A DNA stretch of 64,000 nt from DUPQ01 sp964563155 (GTDB taxonomy: Bacteria; Bacillota; Clostridia; DUPQ01), in the NCBI GenBank assembly GCA_964563155.1, contig CAZLVL010000013.1, forward strand, positions 18,856 to 82,855, given 5' to 3'. Each line of letters opens with the position of its first letter. Positions within the stretch are counted from its first letter, which is position 1. Both the position numbers and the translations under genes were made by a program. Below, piece by piece: positions 60,945 through 64,000 of this stretch. Under the pieces are notes generated by a model. The model made no database searches and was not told the origin of the DNA. It saw nothing but the letters and a program-made list of their open reading frames with translations.

Positions 60945-61664
60945 TTATTCCTCTTTGTGCATGATTTTTAAGTATGCTTCTTCCATATTCTTAGAAGAAG
61001 TATCCTTAAGTATCTCTTCAGGTTTCCCGCAAGATTCAATGCGCCCGTTTTTCATGAATATAACATAATCAGCTATAGATTCCACATCTGATGTTATATG
61101 GGTAGTTATAAGGACGATTTTTGATGCTGCAAGATTCCCTATATATGTTCTGATTCTTACTCTTTCCTCAGGATCTAATCCCGCAGTAGGCTCATCAAGC
61201 ATAAGAATGTCAGGTTTTCCAAGCAATGCCTGAGCTAGAAGCACTCTTTGACGCATGCCTCCTGAGAAGGAACTTAGTTTTTTATGTCCTACATCAGAAA
61301 GATTGACAACTGATAGAAGCTCATTAATCTGAACTCTGGCTTCTTTTTTAGATATGCCTTTTATTTCCGCCATATAACTTAAAAAGCCTTTCGCGCTCAT
61401 CTGGTCATACATACCCTGAGATTGAGGCATAAATCCGATTATCCTTCTGAATGATCTGCCTAAATGCAATATATCCTTGCCGTCATAAAGTATCTGACCG
61501 CTGGGGCGGGATATATTGTCAGTTATGAGATGCATCAAAGTGCTTTTACCTGCGCCATTCGGGCCTAATATGGCATAAGTTCCTTCTTTAAAGGTGTAAG
61601 TGAATTTATCTAGAGCCAGTATCTCTCCATAATTCTTGGAAAGGCTCTCTATATGAAGTTCCAT
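60945..61664 (-). CDS. ABC transporter ATP-binding protein (ABC-2 type)
   Basis: A 239-residue ATPase: Walker A GPNGAGKSTLM (near 35), Q-loop IGFMPQSQGMY, signature LSSFSGGMRQR (near 130), Walker B ILMLDEPTAGLDPEE, H-loop LITTHITSD. It is of the BcrA/CcmA-like exporter subgroup and pairs with the fused permease that starts one base after it. It follows the propeller lipoprotein by 43 bp. AAAGGAGCTTCAA lies before the ATG. Confidence 0.92.
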   Translation of the reverse strand: MELHIESLSKNYGEILALDKFTYTFKEGTYAILGPNGAGKSTLMHLITDNISRPSGQILYDGKDILHLGRSFRRIIGFMPQSQGMYDQMSAKGFLSYMAEIKGISKKEARVQINELLSVVNLSDVGHKKLSSFSGGMRQRVLLAQALLGKPDILMLDEPTAGLDPEERVRIRTYIGNLAASKIVLITTHITSDVESIADYVIFMKNGRIESCGKPEEILKDTSSKNMEEAYLKIMHKEE

Positions 61665-61707
61665 TTGAAGCTCCTTTCATTATCCCTTATTTATATTCTA
61701 TCAAAAT

Positions 61708-62868
61708 CTAATCCTCAATCTTATGAAACATCAGATTACCGGACCCTATCTCGGATTTGTCTATGTAGTAATCTGGTTTCTCATTAAAATTGGATGCAAA
61801 TATAATATATCCTTCTACATCACCAACGAATCCACCGGTTCCATATACCTTATCGAATTCAACGCTGTCTATGAGGTTGTAGTCCCAGTCATATATGTAA
61901 AGAACCTGATTCAAAAAGTCGAACGGTTCGTTAGTGTAATGGATAAGATATATATAGTCAGGATAATATAAAGCACTGCATATGCCTTCGTTTTCAAACT
62001 CTAAAGCTTTCATTTGTTTCATCTGTTTTGTGTCTATATCGATTTCATAGAATCCTTTATTATTAATATAGCAATAGCCTGTATCATCGTTTATATAAAA
62101 TGCGCCAGGACCTCCAAAAGAATCTGTCAATTCGGACCAGCTTTTCGAATTTATAGAATAAGAATATAACGAAACAAATTTTGAGTTATCAGGGATATTT
62201 GCAATTATATATATTTTATCTTCGTCTATCATAAACAAGCACATTTTCAGTATCGCATCATTTGTCAGTACTATTTCAGACTTCGAATTATCATCCACTT
62301 TCACTCTGTAAAAGTTGTTGTTATCATTTCCAATTGCTCCGAGGCAACCGCCCTTTGTTATTACATAATAATAGTATCCGTTATGGAAAAGTCCGAAATT
62401 ATTATAATATCCCTCATATAAGGTCTTTACTGCCTTATGATTGCTTCCGTCCATATCCATGCAGTATATATTATTCCAAACTTTATAGTAAATTTTGCCA
62501 TCATAATACCCAATAACCGGCGAATTACCAATATATGAATTGCAGTCCTTAGAACTATGGGTGCAGTCAGGTTTGTTGCATAAATTGATGTACTTTGTGC
62601 TTCCTTTCTCTGAATAGTATAAATAACCGTAAAAGGAACAGTAATATGTGCCATATGGTGTCTCAAGGTACTTGCCTATAGTAACTCCTTGTTTGAATGA
62701 AGTGTAATATGAATCCGGCTTTAAACCGTCAGTATTTATTTCCCCGATAGCAGGAGATTTGGTTTCTGTATTAAATAGGCTATTTTCTGAAGATAAAGGC
62801 TTATTGCAGGATGACAGGCATCCTGCAATAAGCAATATTATTAATAAAATGTTTATCTTTCTAATCAT
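61708..62868 (-). CDS. Beta-propeller-like (DUF5050-type) lipoprotein, copy A
   Basis: A 386-residue lipoprotein with signal peptide and lipobox (LIAGC or LSSC near residue 20). It contains repeated tyrosine-rich blade-like units (YYDGKIYYKVWNNIYCMDMDG, YYYVITKGG, YINNKGFYEIDIDTKQM), resembling DUF5050 propellers. A Cys/His motif, CNKPDCTHSSKDC (about 102-114), may bind metal. Start at ATG 62868 with AGGAGC before it. The last 104 residues differ from copy B (63544) at only about nine positions. It is in an operon with the 127-residue secreted protein before it and the ABC exporter after it. Confidence 0.8.
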   Translation of the reverse strand: MIRKINILLIILLIAGCLSSCNKPLSSENSLFNTETKSPAIGEINTDGLKPDSYYTSFKQGVTIGKYLETPYGTYYCSFYGYLYYSEKGSTKYINLCNKPDCTHSSKDCNSYIGNSPVIGYYDGKIYYKVWNNIYCMDMDGSNHKAVKTLYEGYYNNFGLFHNGYYYYVITKGGCLGAIGNDNNNFYRVKVDDNSKSEIVLTNDAILKMCLFMIDEDKIYIIANIPDNSKFVSLYSYSINSKSWSELTDSFGGPGAFYINDDTGYCYINNKGFYEIDIDTKQMKQMKALEFENEGICSALYYPDYIYLIHYTNEPFDFLNQVLYIYDWDYNLIDSVEFDKVYGTGGFVGDVEGYIIFASNFNEKPDYYIDKSEIGSGNLMFHKIED

Positions 62869-62876
62869 ATCTGCTC

Positions 62877-63260
62877 CTAAAATAATCCCACAGAATATAC
62901 TGTATTTACTCCAATAAGATATAAATAGCTGCAATGTGTAAAATAGTAAACTGTGTTAATAGTTGTTACGATACCAACAAATGAGGTTTGTGGAAAAGCT
63001 ATACTTGAATCTTTATACACAGTTGGATAACCAGATTGCATGTAGTTAAAATCTTGGATAACATTTATCTTGGATGAACCGGCATAACTCATCTCGCCAC
63101 TTATATAATTTGAACTAAAATAGGAACGACAATCATAGTTATATCCATTGTATGTGCTCTCATAATAGTCTGATGATGCAGATACCGGAATGATGCTATA
63201 AGATAGCAGTATAGCCAGTACAATTAATAGGGATGTGTTTTTTAGATATTTTGATTTCAT
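62877..63260 (-). CDS. Small secreted protein of unknown family
   Basis: A 127-residue protein with a clear signal peptide (hydrophobic to about residue 24, cleavage near VSASSDYY). The mature part is very Tyr/Ser-rich (STYNGYNYDCRSYFSSNYISG) with two cysteines (near 44 and 110) that could pair. It ends in a hydrophobic beta-rich tail. No family is recognised. It has no good Shine-Dalgarno, but lies after a 13-codon ORF with a strong one. It precedes lipoprotein copy A by 8 bp. A secreted peptide or bacteriocin-like role is possible but unproven. Confidence 0.6.
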   Translation of the reverse strand: MKSKYLKNTSLLIVLAILLSYSIIPVSASSDYYESTYNGYNYDCRSYFSSNYISGEMSYAGSSKINVIQDFNYMQSGYPTVYKDSSIAFPQTSFVGIVTTINTVYYFTHCSYLYLIGVNTVYSVGLF

Positions 63261-63314
63261 TTTATTATTTCATTTCTATTTTCTTTGTTCTTTAATATTT
63301 TTAATTTCATGTAT

Positions 63315-63351
63315 ATTAAGGTGTATTAACATTATGCTTATGCACCTTAAT
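63315..63351 (-). promoter_or_regulatory. Hairpin at the end of the 13-codon leader ORF
   Basis: ATTAAGGTG / CACCTTAAT, a perfect 9-bp stem with a 19-base loop. On the minus strand its first arm overlaps the stop codon of the leader ORF (63347-63349). It lies between that ORF and the small secreted protein gene. Confidence 0.55.
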
Positions 63352-63388
63352 GAACATATCGTATAAAGAATTTGAATATGATTTTCAT
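63347..63388 (-). CDS. 13-residue leader peptide ORF (MKIIFKFFIRYVH)
   Basis: ATG at 63388 is preceded, six bases upstream, by AGGAGG, a much better ribosome binding site than that of the secreted protein gene which follows. The 13-residue product is basic and hydrophobic. Its stop codon is inside the first arm of a hairpin. It may be a leader that controls the downstream genes through translation, or a small functional peptide. Confidence 0.45.
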   Translation of the reverse strand: MKIIFKFFIRYVH

Positions 63389-63460
63389 AATCAGCCTCCT
63401 GAATAATATATTAAATCAGCAATAAAGCTGTCTATTTAAAATCTGTTTATCTGTGGCTTC

Positions 63461-63489
63461 ATAGTATAACTCGGTATTACCGTTGTCAA
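63461..63489 (-). promoter_or_regulatory. Near-consensus promoter with palindrome in the spacer
   Basis: On the minus strand TTGACA (63489-63484) and TACTAT (63466-63461) are 17 bp apart. The spacer holds CGGTAATACCG, a perfect dyad of 11 bases, a likely repressor or activator site. It drives the leader ORF, small secreted protein, lipoprotein A and ABC exporter. Expected 5' leader is about 195 bases. Confidence 0.75.
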
Positions 63490-63543
63490 GGAGCTTATCT
63501 GTTAATTGTAAGCTGTCCTTATATCAGGTGTGTTTTGTATTTG

Positions 63544-64000
63544 TCAGTCCTCAATCTTATGGAACATCAGATTACCGGTCCCTATCTCGGATTTGTCTAT
63601 GTAGTAATCTGGTTTCTCATTAAAACTGGATGCAAATATAATATATCCTTCTACATCACCAACGAATCCACCGGTTCTATATACCTTATCGAATTCAACG
63701 CTGTCTATGAGGTTGTAGTCCCAGTCATATATGTAAAGAATCTGATTCAAAAAGTCGAATGGTTCGTTAGTGTAATGGATAAGATATATATAGTCAGGAT
63801 AATAAAAAGCACTGCATATGCCTTCGTTTTCAAACTCTATAGATTTTATATGTTTCATCTGTTTTGTATCTATATCGAATTCATAGAATCCTTTGTTGCT
63901 AATATAGCAATAGCCTGCATCATCGTTTATATAAGATGCGCCAGTACCTCCCCAAGCATCCGTTAATTTTGACCAGCTTTTTGAAACTGTAGAATAAGAG
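63544..64000 (-). CDS. Beta-propeller-like lipoprotein, copy B (3' part only)
   Basis: The reading frame is open beyond the right end of the window; only the C-terminal 151 codons are present. The product closely matches the C-terminal part of the copy A lipoprotein (61708): about nine changes in the final 104 residues, and the DNA match begins exactly at the stop codon region. The N-terminus, lipobox and Cys/His motif lie outside the window. It is upstream of the promoter at 63461, so it belongs to a separate or preceding unit of a tandem array. Confidence 0.85.
   Translation of the reverse strand, partial: SYSTVSKSWSKLTDAWGGTGASYINDDAGYCYISNKGFYEFDIDTKQMKHIKSIEFENEGICSAFYYPDYIYLIHYTNEPFDFLNQILYIYDWDYNLIDSVEFDKVYRTGGFVGDVEGYIIFASSFNEKPDYYIDKSEIGTGNLMFHKIED

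Noticed and set aside
1..64000. CRISPR arrays, tRNA, rRNA, integrases or intact transposases
   Set aside because: No regularly spaced repeats, cloverleaf-like sequences, rRNA segments or transposase motifs were seen on either strand.

Overview
The window comes from an AT-rich, low-GC Gram-positive anaerobe, most likely class Clostridia (Lachnospiraceae-like). The evidence is strong Shine-Dalgarno sites with some TTG/GTG starts, a TPP riboswitch, several lipobox lipoproteins, PBP1A/bactofilin/M23 cell-wall genes, and an anaerobe stress set (hybrid-cluster protein, flavodiiron protein, ferritin-like protein, MsrAB). Genus cannot be decided from the sequence alone. No rRNA, tRNA, CRISPR array, intact insertion sequence or prophage was seen. 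Almost all the sequence is coding, in short operons on both strands.

Layout. 1-400: 5' end of a TPP-riboswitch-controlled vitamin transporter. 0.4-6.8 kb: sugar kinase, Eis-like acetyltransferase, P-loop kinase, GH2 glycosidase and a MtaA/UroD-like protein. 6.8-9.5 kb: two-component system. 9.7-12.1 kb: polar amino-acid ABC transporter whose binding protein appears circularly permuted. 12.3-16.4 kb: cell-shape operon (M23 peptidase, bactofilin, PBP1A), ending in a clear terminator. 16.4-22.5 kb: LRR lipoprotein, then a 2-isopropylmalate-synthase homologue that has lost its metal-site motifs, a TIM-barrel/acyl-CoA-synthetase fusion and a nucleotide-sugar-epimerase-like protein. 22.7-28.2 kb: ImmA-type peptidase, purC, clpB with an upstream ribbon-helix-helix-like gene. 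28.3-35.4 kb: redox and nitrosative stress genes (ferritin-like, FprA, MsrAB; Hcp, ferredoxin, Fe-S protein, Crp/Fnr regulator), with nagB between them. 35.4-42.2 kb: nitrilase-GDPD fusion, D-lyxose isomerase, acetyltransferase, c-di-AMP receptor, DUF1854 plus unusual ABC exporter. 42.3-56.4 kb: carbohydrate genes (GH3, GH94-like phosphorylase, heparinase II/III-like lyase, second MtaA/UroD-like protein), HAD phosphatases, two DUF4143/DUF234-type ATPases and a truncated RecG-like protein. 56.4-64 kb: accessory region with lipoproteins, a two-gene ABC exporter, a small secreted protein and a duplicated propeller lipoprotein.

Themes. The window combines host- or plant-glycan breakdown, oxygen/NO defence and envelope building. 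The least conventional parts are the permuted binding protein, the LeuA-like plus fusion-ligase operon, and the 58.5-64 kb cassette. That cassette has a near-consensus promoter, a 13-codon leader ORF followed by a hairpin, a small secreted protein, a tandemly duplicated lipoprotein and an ABC-2 exporter. It is the best candidate here for an undescribed system.
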